Positions 11,077 to 24,399 are shown, counted from the first letter of the stretch. The stretch is DNA of 64,000 nucleotides from Photobacterium sp. Ph5 (GCF_022129445.1 NZ_JADQAQ010000021.1:1-64000); one strand, 5' to 3'. The notes: generated from the sequence alone by a model not told the origin. Numbers and translations: made by a program.

Positions 11077-11766
11077 TTAGCCGAGTGGAGAAAGAATAAT
11101 TTCTACACGACGGTTTTGCGCACGACCGTTCTCAGTGCTGTTCGAGGCGATTGGGTTGGATTCACCACGACCTTGAGATACAACACGGTTTGCATTCACA
11201 CCTTGGCGGATTAGGTAGTTAGCAACGGCATCTGCACGTACTTGAGATAGGCGAAGGTTGTAAGACGCAGCACCTTTGCTATCGGTGAAACCTAATACAT
11301 TTAATTGCGTTTTTTCGTATTCTTTGGCAACAAGGGCTACATTGTGTAGAGCATTCATCGCACGATCATTTAGGTTTGCCTGATCAAAACCAAATGTGAT
11401 TTCGTTTGGCATGTTTAGAATGATGTTATTTCCGTCACGAGTAACAGTGATACCTGAAGATGCTAGTTGCTGACGTAGTTTCGCTTCTTGCACATCCATG
11501 TAGTAACCAATACCGCCACCAAGCGCAGCACCAGCAGCTGCACCAATTAGTGCACCTTTACCACGGTCGTGCTTGCTTGAAGAAGCCACACCAATTGCTG
11601 CACCAGCAAGCGCACCAATGATTGAACCACCAGTACCTTTTGCTGTTTGTGATTCACCCGTGTATGGGTTTACTGTTGAACAACCAGCCATAGTTACAGA
11701 AGCGACAACAGAAAGTACTGCCGCACGCACCCACTTTTTAGATGCCATTGCTTTATTTTGAGCCAT
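11077..11766 (-). CDS. YiaD-like OmpA-family outer-membrane lipoprotein
   Basis: The 229-residue precursor has a positively charged start, a hydrophobic segment and a lipobox ending in MAG-C, with lipidated Cys29. A glycine/alanine-rich stretch follows (about 42-90, repeated GAAxG pattern, glycine-zipper like). The C-terminal half (about 110-225) is an OmpA/MotB peptidoglycan-binding domain: FGFDQANL, GFTDSKGAASYNLRLSQVRADAV and NGRAQNRRVEI. This layout is that of E. coli YiaD. It is probably anchored in the outer membrane and contacts peptidoglycan. An in-frame ATG at 11748 is an alternative start; neither has a strong ribosome-binding site. Divergent from glyQ across 290 bp in which I see nothing beyond promoter space. 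Confidence 0.85.
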   Translation of the reverse strand: MAQNKAMASKKWVRAAVLSVVASVTMAGCSTVNPYTGESQTAKGTGGSIIGALAGAAIGVASSSKHDRGKGALIGAAAGAALGGGIGYYMDVQEAKLRQQLASSGITVTRDGNNIILNMPNEITFGFDQANLNDRAMNALHNVALVAKEYEKTQLNVLGFTDSKGAASYNLRLSQVRADAVANYLIRQGVNANRVVSQGRGESNPIASNSTENGRAQNRRVEIILSPLG

Positions 11767-12056
11767 CTTTTTAAGTATCCGTATACTCGATATAGAATCG
11801 ATAAATTAGAAATTTATTATACTGGCAATAACAGCCAGAAATATTTGTCGCATATTGTAATCAACAACGCTATATGAGGCATCAAGAGAATGTAAAAATT
11901 CCCTTAATTCAAAACAAAACTGCATGAACGTGGAAGAATTTTGGTAAATCCCCTCAAAGATGTGTAAAAAACACGCACTGCCCCTACTCGCCTTAGGGTT
12001 GGCGAGGTATACTGGATTATTACTCATTTTAATCCACTAATCTCGCGAAGCTGACA

Positions 12057-12968
12057 ATGCAGAAATACGATATTAAAACCTTTCAGGGCATGATCCTCGC
12101 GCTGCAGGATTACTGGGGCCAACAAGGTTGTACTATTGTACAACCACTAGACATGGAAGTGGGCGCAGGAACTTCTCACCCAATGACATGTTTACGTGCT
12201 CTAGGTCCAGAACCAATTGCAGCAGCGTATGTACAACCATCTCGCCGCCCAACTGACGGTCGTTACGGTGAAAACCCTAACCGTCTACAGCACTACTACC
12301 AGTTCCAAGTGATGCTAAAACCATCGCCAGACAACATTCAAGAACTGTACTTAGGCTCATTAGAAGTGCTAGGTATCGATACTAAAGTGCACGACATCCG
12401 TTTTGTTGAAGACAACTGGGAAAACCCTACACTGGGTGCTTGGGGTCTAGGCTGGGAAGTTTGGCTAAACGGCATGGAAGTAACACAGTTTACTTACTTC
12501 CAGCAGGTTGGTGGCCTTGAGTGTAAACCTGTAACAGGTGAAATCACTTACGGTATCGAGCGCCTTGCTATGTACATCCAGAACGTTGATTCTGTGTACG
12601 ACCTTGTATGGACAGATGGTCCTCTAGGTAAAGTGACATACGGTGATATCTTCCACCAAAACGAAGTTGAGCAATCAACGTACAACTTTGAGCACGCTGA
12701 CGTCGACTTCCTATTCACATTCTTCGATCAATGTGAAAAAGAGTCAATCAAACTGCTAGAGCTAGAGCAGCCACTACCGTTGCCAGCTTACGAGCGTATT
12801 CTAAAAGCCGCTCATGCATTTAACCTATTAGATGCACGTAAAGCGATCTCTGTAACTGAGCGTCAACGTTACATTTTGCGTATCCGCAACGTAACTAAAC
12901 AAGTTGCTGAAGCTTACTACGCATCCCGTGAAGCACTTGGCTTCCCAATGTGTAAAAAAGACAAGTAA
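12057..12968 (+). CDS. glyQ: Glycine--tRNA ligase alpha subunit
   Basis: Alpha subunit of the heterotetrameric (alpha2beta2) bacterial glycyl-tRNA synthetase. It contains the class II catalytic core that activates glycine. The 303-residue length equals the E. coli protein. The family stretches [40 protein letters not shown] and [20 protein letters not shown] are intact. glyS follows after 9 bp, ending in one shared terminator. Confidence 0.97.
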   Translation: MQKYDIKTFQGMILALQDYWGQQGCTIVQPLDMEVGAGTSHPMTCLRALGPEPIAAAYVQPSRRPTDGRYGENPNRLQHYYQFQVMLKPSPDNIQELYLGSLEVLGIDTKVHDIRFVEDNWENPTLGAWGLGWEVWLNGMEVTQFTYFQQVGGLECKPVTGEITYGIERLAMYIQNVDSVYDLVWTDGPLGKVTYGDIFHQNEVEQSTYNFEHADVDFLFTFFDQCEKESIKLLELEQPLPLPAYERILKAAHAFNLLDARKAISVTERQRYILRIRNVTKQVAEAYYASREALGFPMCKKDK

Positions 12969-12977
12969 GGGATCGCC

Positions 12978-15047
12978 ATGACACATAAGAATTTCTTAAT
13001 CGAACTCGGTACGGAAGAGCTACCACCAAAAGCACTACGTACCCTAGCAGAAGCTTTTGCTGCTAACTTTGAAGCTGAATTAAAAGCCGCAGATCTACCA
13101 CATGATGGCATCAAGTGGTATGCAGCTCCTCGTCGTTTAGCCCTTAAAGTTACCGGTCTTGCTGAAAACCAGCCAGACAAAGTAGTTGAAAAACGTGGAC
13201 CTGCGGTATCAGCAGCATTCGACGCTGACGGTAACCCAACCAAAGCCGCGCAAGGCTGGGCACGCGGTAATGGTATTACGGTTGATCAAGCAGAGCGCAT
13301 GGTAACCGACAAAGGTGAATGGCTACTGTTCAAACAAGAAGTAAAAGGCCAACCGGCACAAACACTACTTCCTGAATTAGCAGCAGCAGCACTGGCTAAG
13401 CTGCCTATCCCTCGCCCAATGCGTTGGGGTGATAAAGAAACGCAATTTATTCGTCCAGTGAAAACACTGACCATGCTATTGGGTGACGAGCTAATCGAAG
13501 GCACTATCTTAGGTGTTGCTTCAGCACGTACTATCCGTGGTCACCGTTTCATGGGTGAAGCTGAATTTACTATCGACAACGCTGATCAATACCCTGCAAT
13601 CTTAGAAGAGCGCGGTAAAGTAATGGCTGATTATGAAGCGCGTAAAGCGATCATTTTGGCTGATGCGAAAAAAGCGGCTGAAGCTGTTGGCGGTATTGCA
13701 GATCTTGAAGATGATCTTGTTGAGGAAGTAACCTCTCTTGTTGAATGGCCTGTTGTACTTACCGCTTCTTTTGAAGAAGAGTTCTTAAAGGTTCCTTCTG
13801 AAGCGTTGGTTTACACCATGAAAGGCGATCAGAAGTACTTCCCAGTTTACGATGCTGAAGGCAAACTTGTACCTAAGTTCATCTTCGTATCCAACATCAT
13901 CTCTAACGATCCAAGCCAAATTATCTCGGGTAACGAGAAAGTGGTTCGTCCTCGCTTAGCTGATGCTGAATTCTTCTTTAACACTGACCTTAAGAGCAAA
14001 TTGGTTGATCGCCTACCTCAACTAGAGACTGCGATTTTCCAAAAGCAATTAGGTACGATTAAAGACAAAACAGATCGCATCACAGAGCTTGCTGGCTACA
14101 TTGCTGACAAGATCGGTGCAGACGTTGATAACGCAAAGCGTGCAGGTCTACTGGCAAAATGTGACCTAATGACATCTATGGTATTTGAATTTACAGATAC
14201 ACAAGGTGTAATGGGTATGCACTACGCACGTCACGACGGCGAAGCTGAAGATGTTGCATTAGCACTTAACGAGCAATACATGCCTCGTTTTGCGGGCGAC
14301 CAACTACCAAGCACACCAGTATCATCAGCCGTTGCAATGGCTGATAAACTAGATACGATTGTAGGTATCTTCGGTATTGGTCAAGCACCAAAAGGTAGTG
14401 ACCCATTTGCACTACGTCGTGCATCACTAGGTGTACTACGTATCATCGTTGAAAACGGCTACGATCTAGACCTTGTTGATCTAGTTGCGAAAGCGCACTC
14501 ACTATTCGGTGACAAGCTAACTAACAACAACGTAGATTCAGACGTTATCGAATTCATGTTAGGTCGTTTCCGTGCATGGTACCAAGATGCTGGCTTTAGC
14601 ATTGATGTTATCCAAGCCGTGCTTGCGATGCACCCTACACAACCAGCTGATTTTGATAAGCGTGTTAAAGCGGTAAGCCACTTCCGTGAGCTTGATGCAG
14701 CTGAATCACTAGCAGCAGCGAACAAACGTGTTGGTAATATCCTAGCGAAATTCGACGGTGAGCTACCAACAACTGTTGATAACAGCCTACTTGTAGAAGC
14801 AGCTGAAAAAGAGCTAGCTGAGAAAGTAAGTACTGTTGTTGCTGCGCTTGAACCAGTATTCGCCGCTGGTGACTACCAAACAGCACTAACAGAACTTGCT
14901 TCACTACGCGAGCCTGTCGATGCATTCTTCGATAACGTAATGGTTATGGCTGATGACGAAAAACTTAAAGTTAATCGTCTAGCACTGCTTAACCTACTTC
15001 GTAACCAATTCTTGAAAGTAGCGGATATTTCTCTACTGCAAAAATAA
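12978..15047 (+). CDS. glyS: Glycine--tRNA ligase beta subunit
   Basis: Beta subunit of glycyl-tRNA synthetase, responsible for tRNA-Gly recognition, with an HD-domain core and a C-terminal anticodon-binding (DALR-like) region. Length 689 residues, as in E. coli. The start [20 protein letters not shown] and the central [11 protein letters not shown] and [13 protein letters not shown] stretches are diagnostic. It is separated from glyQ by 9 bp and followed by a strong terminator, making a two-gene operon. Confidence 0.97.
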   Translation: MTHKNFLIELGTEELPPKALRTLAEAFAANFEAELKAADLPHDGIKWYAAPRRLALKVTGLAENQPDKVVEKRGPAVSAAFDADGNPTKAAQGWARGNGITVDQAERMVTDKGEWLLFKQEVKGQPAQTLLPELAAAALAKLPIPRPMRWGDKETQFIRPVKTLTMLLGDELIEGTILGVASARTIRGHRFMGEAEFTIDNADQYPAILEERGKVMADYEARKAIILADAKKAAEAVGGIADLEDDLVEEVTSLVEWPVVLTASFEEEFLKVPSEALVYTMKGDQKYFPVYDAEGKLVPKFIFVSNIISNDPSQIISGNEKVVRPRLADAEFFFNTDLKSKLVDRLPQLETAIFQKQLGTIKDKTDRITELAGYIADKIGADVDNAKRAGLLAKCDLMTSMVFEFTDTQGVMGMHYARHDGEAEDVALALNEQYMPRFAGDQLPSTPVSSAVAMADKLDTIVGIFGIGQAPKGSDPFALRRASLGVLRIIVENGYDLDLVDLVAKAHSLFGDKLTNNNVDSDVIEFMLGRFRAWYQDAGFSIDVIQAVLAMHPTQPADFDKRVKAVSHFRELDAAESLAAANKRVGNILAKFDGELPTTVDNSLLVEAAEKELAEKVSTVVAALEPVFAAGDYQTALTELASLREPVDAFFDNVMVMADDEKLKVNRLALLNLLRNQFLKVADISLLQK

Positions 15048-15062
15048 GGTTACTGACGTTAT

Positions 15063-15091
15063 AAAAACCACGCTTCGGCGTGGTTTTTTTT
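15063..15091 (+). terminator. Rho-independent terminator of glyQS
   Basis: ACCACGC-TTCG-GCGTGGT with a stable TTCG tetraloop and nine T after the stem, 15 bp past the glyS stop. Confidence 0.93.
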
Positions 15092-15119
15092 CACCTTTTT
15101 TCTGCTGTATCTGGCGTAT

Positions 15120-15135
15120 TGTTTCATGTGGAACC
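15120..15135. other. parS-like palindrome, site 2
   Basis: TGTTTCATGTGGAACC; its reverse complement contains GTTCCACATGAAAC. The arms GTTTCA / TGGAAC and the CA/TG centre match the sites at 10200 and 19124. It lies in the glyS-avtA intergenic region, 17 kb from oriC, where no protein constraint explains the sequence. Confidence 0.5.
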
Positions 15136-15325
15136 TCTTTTTACTTGTATTAAATACGCTTACAACCTTTTTGCCATAAAAGGGAATCACAGCACCAACC
15201 ACCACCAACCGATGAGATTTCAACTTTCTCTGAATCGGACAATACGTTATGTTACGCTCAATAAGCCATCATATTGATAGCACTTACATCAAGAACTAAA
15301 TATCGACACTGAGGTTGTAAACGTA

Positions 15326-16573
15326 ATGGACTTTTCGCGCTTTGGTAATAAGTTTGCAGGCGATTCTGGGATCACCCTATTAATGCAAGATCTCAACAAT
15401 GGACTCACCAATCCCAATGCCATCATGCTCGGTGGTGGAAATCCAGCGCAAATCCCAGCCATGAATCACTACTTTACCGAGCTATTAAAAGACATGGCAA
15501 CTACAGGTGAACTTACCGCGCCGATGACTAACTATGATGGCCCACAAGGTAAAAATCGCTTTCTAGATGCGCTTGCTGCACTTTTACAACAACAATACGG
15601 TTGGGAAATTAGTGCGAAAAATATTGTCTTAACCAATGGCAGTCAAAGTGCGTTCTTTAGCTTATTTAACTTATTGGCTGGAGACTTTGATAATGGCAAA
15701 AAGAAGAAAATATTACTGCCGTTATCGCCAGAATACATTGGTTACGCAGATGCCGGTTTAAGCTCTGATATGTTTATCTCATACCAACCTACGATCAGTA
15801 TGTTGGAAGATGGCTTTTTTAAATACCATGTCGATTTTAGCAAGTTAGTCATCGATGACAGCATCGCAGCAATTTGCGCCTCTCGTCCGACTAACCCGAC
15901 TGGCAATGTACTTACAGATAAAGAAATTGAACATTTAGCAGCGCTGGCTAAAAAACATCAGATCCCGTTAATTATCGACAATGCTTACGGCTTACCCTTC
16001 CCTGATATTATTTTTGAAGAGGTAACACCATTTTGGGATGACAACACCATTCTGTGCATGAGCTTATCCAAGCTTGGGCTACCCGGTGTCCGCTGCGGTA
16101 TCGTAATTGCCAATGAAGCCATGGTTACTGCTTTATCTAACATCAATGGTATCGTCAATTTAGCACCGGGTAGTATTGGCCCTGCAGTAGCAACAAAAAT
16201 GATCCACCAGCAAGAACTATTACCACTTAGCCAAAACGTGATTAAGCCGTTTTATCATCAGAAGGTACAACGCGCCGTTGAATTACTGCGCCAAGCTATC
16301 CCCGATCCTCGATTTAAAATTCACAAACCTGAAGGCGCTATCTTCTTATGGCTATGGTTTGAAGATTTACCGATCACCACGAAAATGCTGTATCAACGCT
16401 TAAAACAACGTGGCGTATTGATCGTTCCTGGTGAGTATTTCTTTATCGGATTACAAGATGAGTGGGCACATAGCCATGAATGCTTACGCATGAACTATGT
16501 CCAAGATGATAAGGAAATGCAGCGTGGTATTACTATTATGGCAGAAGAAGTCGCTAAAGCTTACGCAGAATAA
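15326..16573 (+). CDS. avtA: Valine--pyruvate aminotransferase
   Basis: PLP-dependent class I/II aminotransferase that makes alanine and 2-ketoisovalerate from valine and pyruvate, and can act as an alternative route to valine or alanine. At 415 residues it matches E. coli AvtA (417) closely: GNKFAGDSGITLLMQDLNNG near the start, IMLGGGNPAQIPAM, NYDGPQGK, the CASRPTNPTGNV loop and the PLP lysine in CMSLSKLGLPGVRCG. Monocistronic, with a long leader (15092-15325) that contains the parS-like site but no recognisable attenuator. Confidence 0.93.
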   Translation: MDFSRFGNKFAGDSGITLLMQDLNNGLTNPNAIMLGGGNPAQIPAMNHYFTELLKDMATTGELTAPMTNYDGPQGKNRFLDALAALLQQQYGWEISAKNIVLTNGSQSAFFSLFNLLAGDFDNGKKKKILLPLSPEYIGYADAGLSSDMFISYQPTISMLEDGFFKYHVDFSKLVIDDSIAAICASRPTNPTGNVLTDKEIEHLAALAKKHQIPLIIDNAYGLPFPDIIFEEVTPFWDDNTILCMSLSKLGLPGVRCGIVIANEAMVTALSNINGIVNLAPGSIGPAVATKMIHQQELLPLSQNVIKPFYHQKVQRAVELLRQAIPDPRFKIHKPEGAIFLWLWFEDLPITTKMLYQRLKQRGVLIVPGEYFFIGLQDEWAHSHECLRMNYVQDDKEMQRGITIMAEEVAKAYAE

Positions 16574-16602
16574 CTGCCCTTTTTAGCGAATATGAATAAA
16601 TA

Positions 16603-16633
16603 AAAAACGCCGCTATCACTAGCGGCGTTTTTA
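16603..16633. terminator. Bidirectional terminator between avtA and gyrB
   Basis: AAAACGCCGCT-ATCACT-AGCGGCGTTTT with A/T runs on both sides. It separates the two converging genes. Confidence 0.9.
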
Positions 16634-16664
16634 TTGAACGTGAAAGACAAACTATACGTTTGTG

Positions 16665-19097
<2,433 letters not shown>

Positions 19098-19101
19098 TTA
19101 A

Positions 19102-20184
19102 TTATCCTGCGGTTATTTTACCGTGTTCCACATGGAACAACTTGCCATTTTCATCCAGCATATCGGCAACTTGATCGTCACTAATAGCACTGATAAAGAC
19201 TTGGGCGTTCGTTTCCTTTAATCGTTGCGCTAGCAACGCTCGCCTGTGGCTATCCAATTCGGAAGCAAAATCATCAATTAGGTAAATACATTGTTTGCCA
19301 GTCGCTTCTGTAAGGTGTAAACCTTGCGCTAAGCGCAAAGCACACACCATCAATTTCAGTTGTCCACGAGACAACACGTCCTCAACAGGCGTACCGGCAA
19401 CCTTTATCCGTAAATCAGCTTTATGTGGCCCACTTACGGTATAGCCAAGTTGGCAATCACGTTCAAAATTGCGCTGCAACAACTCAGCATAAGGTGTTTC
19501 TTTTTCCCAGCCTCGGTAAAAGCCGAGTTGAATGTCAAATTCAGGGAGAAAAACCTGAAATATCTCTGCGGCTTTTTCTTTTACCGCAGAAATGTAATCT
19601 TTACGCCATACACTTATTTCTTCAGCCAATAAAGCAAGCTCTTGATCCCAGTAGCTGAGCTCTCGATAACTGCGGGCAGTTTTTAATAAGGCATTACGTT
19701 GTTTAGTTAATCGCTTTAAGCGCGCCCACGCATGATAGAACTTAGGTTCAACATGAAACACGCCCCAATCGATAAACGCTCGGCGGTATTTAGGACCGCC
19801 GATTAATAAATCAAATCCTTCAGGGGTTATCAACTGTAATGGCAAAATCTGAGCAAGTTGTGCCAATTTTTGATTGGACTCCCCTGCTATTTTAACGTCA
19901 GTTGTCCCATCACGTTTTTTGTTGATCCCAATAGGTAGAATTAACTGAGTTTGGTTATCAACCACTCGACCATGAATAAACAGCTCAGCCTGTTCATGGC
20001 GGATCACTCTGCTCGTTAAGTGACTACGGAACGAACGTCCATGACCTAAGTAATGGATAGCTTCCAATACACTGGTTTTGCCACTGCCGTTAGCACCCAC
20101 TAAAAAGTTAAAGCCAGCAGCTAATGCTAAATCACACGATGCAATATTACGAAAGTCGTGCACCATCAAACGAGTAAGTGCCAT
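19102..20184 (-). CDS. recF: DNA replication and repair protein RecF
   Basis: SMC-like ATPase of the RecFOR pathway that loads RecA at gaps with 5' ends. It has Walker A GANGSGKT (30-37), the ABC-type signature SRGQLKL and Walker [12 protein letters not shown] in the last quarter. At 360 residues it is close to the E. coli length (357). It lies 2 bp from dnaN, so translation is probably coupled. Its 3' end overlaps a parS-like palindrome at 19124-19139. Confidence 0.97.
   Translation of the reverse strand: MALTRLMVHDFRNIASCDLALAAGFNFLVGANGSGKTSVLEAIHYLGHGRSFRSHLTSRVIRHEQAELFIHGRVVDNQTQLILPIGINKKRDGTTDVKIAGESNQKLAQLAQILPLQLITPEGFDLLIGGPKYRRAFIDWGVFHVEPKFYHAWARLKRLTKQRNALLKTARSYRELSYWDQELALLAEEISVWRKDYISAVKEKAAEIFQVFLPEFDIQLGFYRGWEKETPYAELLQRNFERDCQLGYTVSGPHKADLRIKVAGTPVEDVLSRGQLKLMVCALRLAQGLHLTEATGKQCIYLIDDFASELDSHRRALLAQRLKETNAQVFISAISDDQVADMLDENGKLFHVEHGKITAG
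19124..19139. other. parS-like palindrome, site 3 (inside the recF 3' end)
   Basis: TGTTCCACATGGAACA: seven-base arms TGTTCCA / TGGAACA are perfectly inverted around CA. It is the best of the three parS-like sites and overlaps recF codons for LFHVEHG. A weaker cousin, GTTCAACATGAAAC, lies at 19746-19759, also in recF. It is 13 kb from oriC and 16 kb from parAB. Confidence 0.55.
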
Positions 20185-20186
20185 AC

Positions 20187-21287
20187 CTATAGTCTGATAG
20201 GCATCACCACATACATGGCTTCATCGTTAGTGGCATCTTCAATTAACGACGGCGCATTAGCATCAGATAATGACAAACGGACTTGATCGCATTTAAGGGT
20301 GTTTAATACATCCAACACATAGCTCACGTTAAAACCAATTTCTAAGCTATCGCCTTGGTAATCAACATCAAGAAACTCTTCCGCTTCTTCTTGCTCTGGG
20401 TTGTTTGCCGTAATACGCATCTCACCATTAGACAAGTTAACACGCACACCACGGAATTTTTCGTTTGATAAAATCGCCGCACGAGCAAATGCATTACGCA
20501 TCTCTTCACAGCCTGCTTCTACAAACTTAGTACTGTTTTGTGGCATAACGCGACGATAATCAGGGAAACGTCCATCAACTAATTTAGATGTGAAGACAAA
20601 GTTGTTCACTGTCGCGCGAATATTTGAATTACCAATTTGAATGTTAACTAACGATTCAGGGTTATCAAATAGACGAACCAACTCTAATACCCCTTTACGC
20701 GGTACGATAATTTGCTTGGTTGGTAATTCATGGCCCGTATCAATCGCACACACCGCCATACGGTGGCCGTCAGTTGCTACTGATCGTAAATGCTGACCAT
20801 CAGTTTCAAACAACATGCCATTTAAGTAGTAACGAACATCTTGGTTAGCCATTGAAAACTGCGTGCTATCAATCAACTGACGCATACGGCCTTGTTCAAG
20901 CGTAAATTCAACTTCGCTTTGCCAATCTTCAATATTCGGGAAATCAGCAGCAGGCAGTGTGGTTAATGTATAACGGCTACGGCTTGAACGAATAAGTACG
21001 CGATCACCTTCGTAACTCACCGAGATAGTGGCATTACTAGGTAAACCACGACAAATATCGAGGAACTTACGAGAAGGTACAGTAACCGTACCGGATTCAT
21101 AATCCCCTTCAAGGGCAACCTTGGCGATAAGTTCAACTTCAAGATCGGTACCCGTCATCGACAAGCAACCATCTTCTACTTTCAACAAGATATTACCTAA
21201 AATAGGCAATGATGGACGACCACCAAGTGCTGCAGCAACTTGTTGTAAAGGCTTTAATAAATATTCGCGTTCGACGGTAAATTTCAT
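20187..21287 (-). CDS. dnaN: DNA polymerase III sliding clamp (beta subunit)
   Basis: Ring-shaped dimeric clamp that tethers DNA polymerase III and other partners to DNA. The 366-residue length is that of the family, with the three repeated clamp domains. Recognisable stretches are [41 protein letters not shown] (centre) and the C-terminal YVVMPIRL that forms part of the partner-binding pocket. The start ATG follows the dnaA stop by 1 bp, implying coupled translation. Confidence 0.98.
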   Translation of the reverse strand: MKFTVEREYLLKPLQQVAAALGGRPSLPILGNILLKVEDGCLSMTGTDLEVELIAKVALEGDYESGTVTVPSRKFLDICRGLPSNATISVSYEGDRVLIRSSRSRYTLTTLPAADFPNIEDWQSEVEFTLEQGRMRQLIDSTQFSMANQDVRYYLNGMLFETDGQHLRSVATDGHRMAVCAIDTGHELPTKQIIVPRKGVLELVRLFDNPESLVNIQIGNSNIRATVNNFVFTSKLVDGRFPDYRRVMPQNSTKFVEAGCEEMRNAFARAAILSNEKFRGVRVNLSNGEMRITANNPEQEEAEEFLDVDYQGDSLEIGFNVSYVLDVLNTLKCDQVRLSLSDANAPSLIEDATNDEAMYVVMPIRL

Positions 21288-21288
21288 A

Positions 21289-22689
21289 TCAAGACGACAA
21301 TGTTCTAATTAGGTTTGAATAATCTTCTTTAATATCGTGGCTCTCTTCACGCAGTTGCTCGATCTTACGGCAAGCATGAAGCACGGTAGTATGATCGCGA
21401 CCACCAAAAGCATCACCGATCTCAGGAAGACTGTGGTTGGTCAATTCTTTTGCCAGTGCCATTGCCATCTGACGAGGACGTGCAACACTGCGAGAACGAC
21501 GCTTAGACAACATATCTGCCATCTTTATTTTATAGTATTCAGCAACAGTCTTCTGAATATTATCTATCGTGACTAGCTTTTCTTGCAATGCTAATAAGTC
21601 ACGCAATGCTTCACGAACAAAATCAATCGTGATCGCACGACCAGTGAAGTTTGCATTAGCAATAACACGGTTCAATGCCCCTTCTAACTCACGGACATTT
21701 GAACGAAGACGCTTGGCAATAAAGAACGCCACTTCATCAGCCAGACGAATATTATGATCTTCCGCCTTCTTCATTAAAATAGCAACGCGTGTTTCAAGCT
21801 CTGGCGGCTCAATTGCCACCGTTAAGCCCCAACCAAAACGTGATTTTAATCGATCCTCAACCCCGTTAATTTCACGCGGGTAACGATCTGAAGTCAGAAT
21901 AATTTGCTGATTACCTTCTAATAACGCATTAAAGGTATGGAAGAACTCTTCTTGAGAACGCTCTTTATTAGCAAAAAATTGAATATCATCAATCAATAAT
22001 GCATCAACGCTACGGTAATAACGTTTAAACTCTTCAATCGCATTATTTTGTAAGGCTTTGACCATATCCTGCACAAAACGTTCTGAATGCATGTAAACCA
22101 CTTTGGCATTCGGTTTACGGTTAGCAATCGCATTACCTACCGCATGCAATAGGTGCGTTTTACCTAACCCAGTACCGCCATATAAAAACAATGGATTATA
22201 CGCCGCTCCCGGATTATCAGATACCTGACGACACGCCGCTAAACCTAACTGGTTAGATTTACCTTCAACAAAATTATTAAAATTATGTTTTGGGTTGACG
22301 TTAGAACGGTAACCACCTGGCGATTCATTTTGCACCGGAGAAGGCGCAGGCTCAGGGTAGACGGCTGGTTGAGGCTCTACCGCTGGTTTTGACTTTGGCA
22401 AAGTAAAGACGGGTGGCGCAACTGGCTGCGGCGGTGCTGCAACGGGTTTGCTCCCTACCTCAAAATGCAAGCTCGGTGCATCAGCACCACAAAACTCATT
22501 AAGTAGACGATTGATGTTATTAAGATATTTATCGCGAACCCAATCTAATACAAATCGATTAGGAGCAAATAATGTCAAAGTATGATCATTTAATTCAGCC
22601 TGAAGCGGACGTAGCCACATACTGAATTCTGTCGCAGGGAGTTCTTCTTGAAGGCGTTGAAGGCACTGCAACCATAGCGAAGATGACAA
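21289..22689 (-). CDS. dnaA: Chromosomal replication initiator DnaA
   Basis: AAA+ initiator that binds DnaA boxes and melts oriC. It has the N-terminal DnaB-contact domain ([20 protein letters not shown]), a proline-rich linker, Walker [14 protein letters not shown], Walker [10 protein letters not shown] and the C-terminal box-recognition motif [15 protein letters not shown] place the start at TTG 22689, giving 467 residues, the E. coli length and the MSSSLW... start I recall for Vibrio. GGAG lies six bases upstream. The frame is open to an ATG at 22719, but that has no ribosome-binding site. The upstream region has DnaA boxes, so autoregulation is likely. Confidence 0.95.
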   Translation of the reverse strand: MSSSLWLQCLQRLQEELPATEFSMWLRPLQAELNDHTLTLFAPNRFVLDWVRDKYLNNINRLLNEFCGADAPSLHFEVGSKPVAAPPQPVAPPVFTLPKSKPAVEPQPAVYPEPAPSPVQNESPGGYRSNVNPKHNFNNFVEGKSNQLGLAACRQVSDNPGAAYNPLFLYGGTGLGKTHLLHAVGNAIANRKPNAKVVYMHSERFVQDMVKALQNNAIEEFKRYYRSVDALLIDDIQFFANKERSQEEFFHTFNALLEGNQQIILTSDRYPREINGVEDRLKSRFGWGLTVAIEPPELETRVAILMKKAEDHNIRLADEVAFFIAKRLRSNVRELEGALNRVIANANFTGRAITIDFVREALRDLLALQEKLVTIDNIQKTVAEYYKIKMADMLSKRRSRSVARPRQMAMALAKELTNHSLPEIGDAFGGRDHTTVLHACRKIEQLREESHDIKEDYSNLIRTLSS

Positions 22690-23012
22690 GGTAGACTCCA
22701 CACTGAATAAACAAAACATAAAAGGAAGATAATTTTATACTCGCTGAACAAGGATCACCAGTAAAGAGATCGCAGATCCAGTGAATAAGATCGAACTTAT
22801 GCACATAGATCGCACAATAAAATGCAAGATCAGCACAAATTAACCCATCATTACCCACAGCTATATTAACACAGCTATCACAAAGATAAGTCTTTCATTC
22901 CCCGTTTAATGCTATTTTTACTTAATAATGACCATTTTATCATCGTCAATTATCATCCACAGGGAAAAGTTGTCATTGTGGGTAACCTTTTCTAGCCATT
23001 TTCCTCTTTCAT
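22690..23012 (-). promoter_or_regulatory. dnaA control region with DnaA boxes and a GATC cluster
   Basis: Four near-consensus DnaA boxes (one mismatch each to TTATCCACA) are visible: TTATGCACA at 22797-22805, TTACCCACA at 22851-22859, TCATCCACA at 22953-22961 and, inverted, TTACCCACA at 22977-22985. Six GATC sites fall between 22752 and 22832. This is the pattern of an autoregulated, Dam/SeqA-sensitive dnaA promoter region. The exact promoter was not assigned. Confidence 0.65.
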
Positions 23013-23133
23013 GCCATACCAAAAGGTAAATTGCTTCAACAGCAAGTTAATACGACATAAGCCGCTATGCGCAAAGACGGCACCCTTATCGCCATCTCAA
23101 CCAAATGGTTCGATAACGATATCACCCAATAAG
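23013..23133 (+). pseudogene. Remnant C-terminus of an amino-acid ABC transporter substrate-binding protein
   Basis: In one frame the sequence reads AIPKGKLLQQQVNTT, an in-frame TAA, then AAMRKDGTLIAISTKWFDND and a stop. The segment RKDGTLxxIxxKWF is the standard C-terminal ending of periplasmic amino-acid binding proteins (HisJ/GlnH family). Everything upstream of about residue -40 from the C-terminus is missing. It lies next to the ATPase remnant at 23213, so the two are the ends of one lost operon. Confidence 0.75.
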
Positions 23134-23212
23134 AATCACGACTCCACCATTGGCAATTTAGCCCAATGGAGGTTCTTTCTTCACTTTCATTCCATCAATA
23201 CAACGAATCATT

Positions 23213-23686
23213 ATGGGGTTTGTGTTTCAAAACTACGTCTTATTTAATCATCTCACAGCGCAACAAAATATCAGTGAAGGATTGGTAGTCGTTAAAGGCC
23301 AGAGTAAACAATAAGCAAAAGCACGTGCTTTAGGCATTTTGACCGATATTGGTTTATCCGATAAAGCCAACGCTTATCCAGCAGCGCCCTCAGGCGGTCA
23401 ACAACAACGTATTGGTATTGGTCGAGCAATGGCAGTAGATGCTAAATTATTGCTACTCGATGAGCCAACCTCAGCCTTGGATCCCCTGTGGGTAAATGAA
23501 GTACTTAGCTTGATCAAGCAATTAGCACAACAGCAGCAAACCATGTTGATCGTCACTCATGAATTACAGTTTGCCCGAGAAGTCGCCGATAGAGTGATCT
23601 TCATGGCTGACGGCGAGTTTGTCGAACAAGGGCCACCACAGCAGATCTTCACTCCCCCAAAGATCCACGGCTACAAGCATTCTTAA
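23213..23686 (+). pseudogene. Truncated amino-acid ABC transporter ATPase (GlnQ/HisP type), interrupted
   Basis: The frame starts at MGFVFQNYVLFNHLTAQQNI, the Q-loop region of a polar amino-acid ABC ATPase, and carries a TAA at 23312-23314. It then continues open with SGGQQQRIGIGRAMA (signature), LLLLDEPTSALDP (Walker B), the MLIVTHELQFAREVADR switch region and a C-terminus ending HGYKHS. The first ~80 residues with Walker A are absent, and no permease is present between this and the binding-protein stump. It cannot be a working ATPase. I recall that Vibrio genomes carry an intact amino-acid ABC transporter near dnaA, so this looks like decay in this lineage. Confidence 0.85.
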
Positions 23687-23773
23687 CGCAAATAGGGATC
23701 CAATAAGGATCCTTGAACTTCGTGTAATAAAAAGTATAATGCAGCGCCCGTTGCCAGTTACACGTATATTTAT

Positions 23774-23820
23774 TGACTCTTTGTTAGTCAGTGATTACAA
23801 TTCCGCCTCTTTGTTAGAGG
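23774..23820 (+). repeat. Two tandem small hairpins with a shared CTTTGTTAG core in the rpmH leader
   Basis: TGACT-CTTTGTT-AGTCA (23774-23790) and CCTCT-TTGTT-AGAGG (23806-23820) have the same loop sequence but compensatory different stems. They lie about 70 bp before rpmH. Conservation of loop with changed stems suggests RNA structure, but two short hairpins can also arise by chance. Confidence 0.35.
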
Positions 23821-23889
23821 TGTTTGACTAATTTAAGTCAAAGACTGGTAACACACTTAAAAACTGATCAGTTAATTTAAGGTAACAAA

Positions 23890-24027
23890 ATGTCTAAACG
23901 TACTTTCCAACCAACTGTTCTTAAGCGTAAGCGTACTCACGGTTTCCGTGCACGCATGGCTACTAAGAACGGTCGTGCAACAATCAATGCACGTCGCGCT
24001 AAAGGCCGTAAGCGTCTTTCTAAGTAA
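23890..24027 (+). CDS. rpmH: 50S ribosomal protein L34
   Basis: A 45-residue, very basic protein: [19 protein letters not shown], then [20 protein letters not shown] and a KRLSK end. This is the near-invariant L34 sequence with an extra Ser after Met, as in vibrios. It is a structural component of the large ribosomal subunit. The start follows AAGGTAACAAA. rnpA begins 15 bp downstream, the universal rpmH-rnpA arrangement. Confidence 0.97.
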   Translation: MSKRTFQPTVLKRKRTHGFRARMATKNGRATINARRAKGRKRLSK

Positions 24028-24042
24028 TCATCGACGATTATT

Positions 24043-24399
24043 TTGAAGAACTACGCTTTTTCTCGGGAGTTACGCTTGTTAACTCCCGAACATTATAAAA
24101 CTGTCTTCCAGCAAGCTCATCGTGCTGGCTCTCCTCACTTAACTATTCTTGCCCGTTCTAATGAACTAAACTGCCCCCGTCTTGGTCTGGCTGTTCCAAA
24201 AAAACAGATTAAAACTGCTGTAGATCGAAATCGCTTTAAACGTGTTGTGCGTGAAAGTTTTCGTCTGAAACAACATCAGCTTCCAGCAAAAGACTTCGTA
24301 GTGATTGCTAAGAAATCAGCTAACGAGTTGAGCAACGAAGAACTCTTCAAGTTGTTAGATAAGTTATGGCATCGCCTGTCTCGCCCTTCGCGTGGCTAG
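24043..24399 (+). CDS. rnpA: Ribonuclease P protein component
   Basis: Basic protein cofactor of RNase P, which removes 5' leaders from tRNA precursors together with the rnpB RNA. The 118-residue protein shows the N-terminal [19 protein letters not shown] and the RNR motif in [18 protein letters not shown]. Translation is taken from a TTG at 24043, which gives the 118-residue length I recall for Vibrio RnpA; weak starts are common for this gene. Its last 34 bp overlap yidD. Confidence 0.95.
   Translation: MKNYAFSRELRLLTPEHYKTVFQQAHRAGSPHLTILARSNELNCPRLGLAVPKKQIKTAVDRNRFKRVVRESFRLKQHQLPAKDFVVIAKKSANELSNEELFKLLDKLWHRLSRPSRG

Noticed and set aside
15080-15277. A 65-codon plus-strand frame in the glyS-avtA gap
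   Set aside because: It begins inside the glyS terminator, has no ribosome-binding site or recognisable sequence, and spans the parS-like site.
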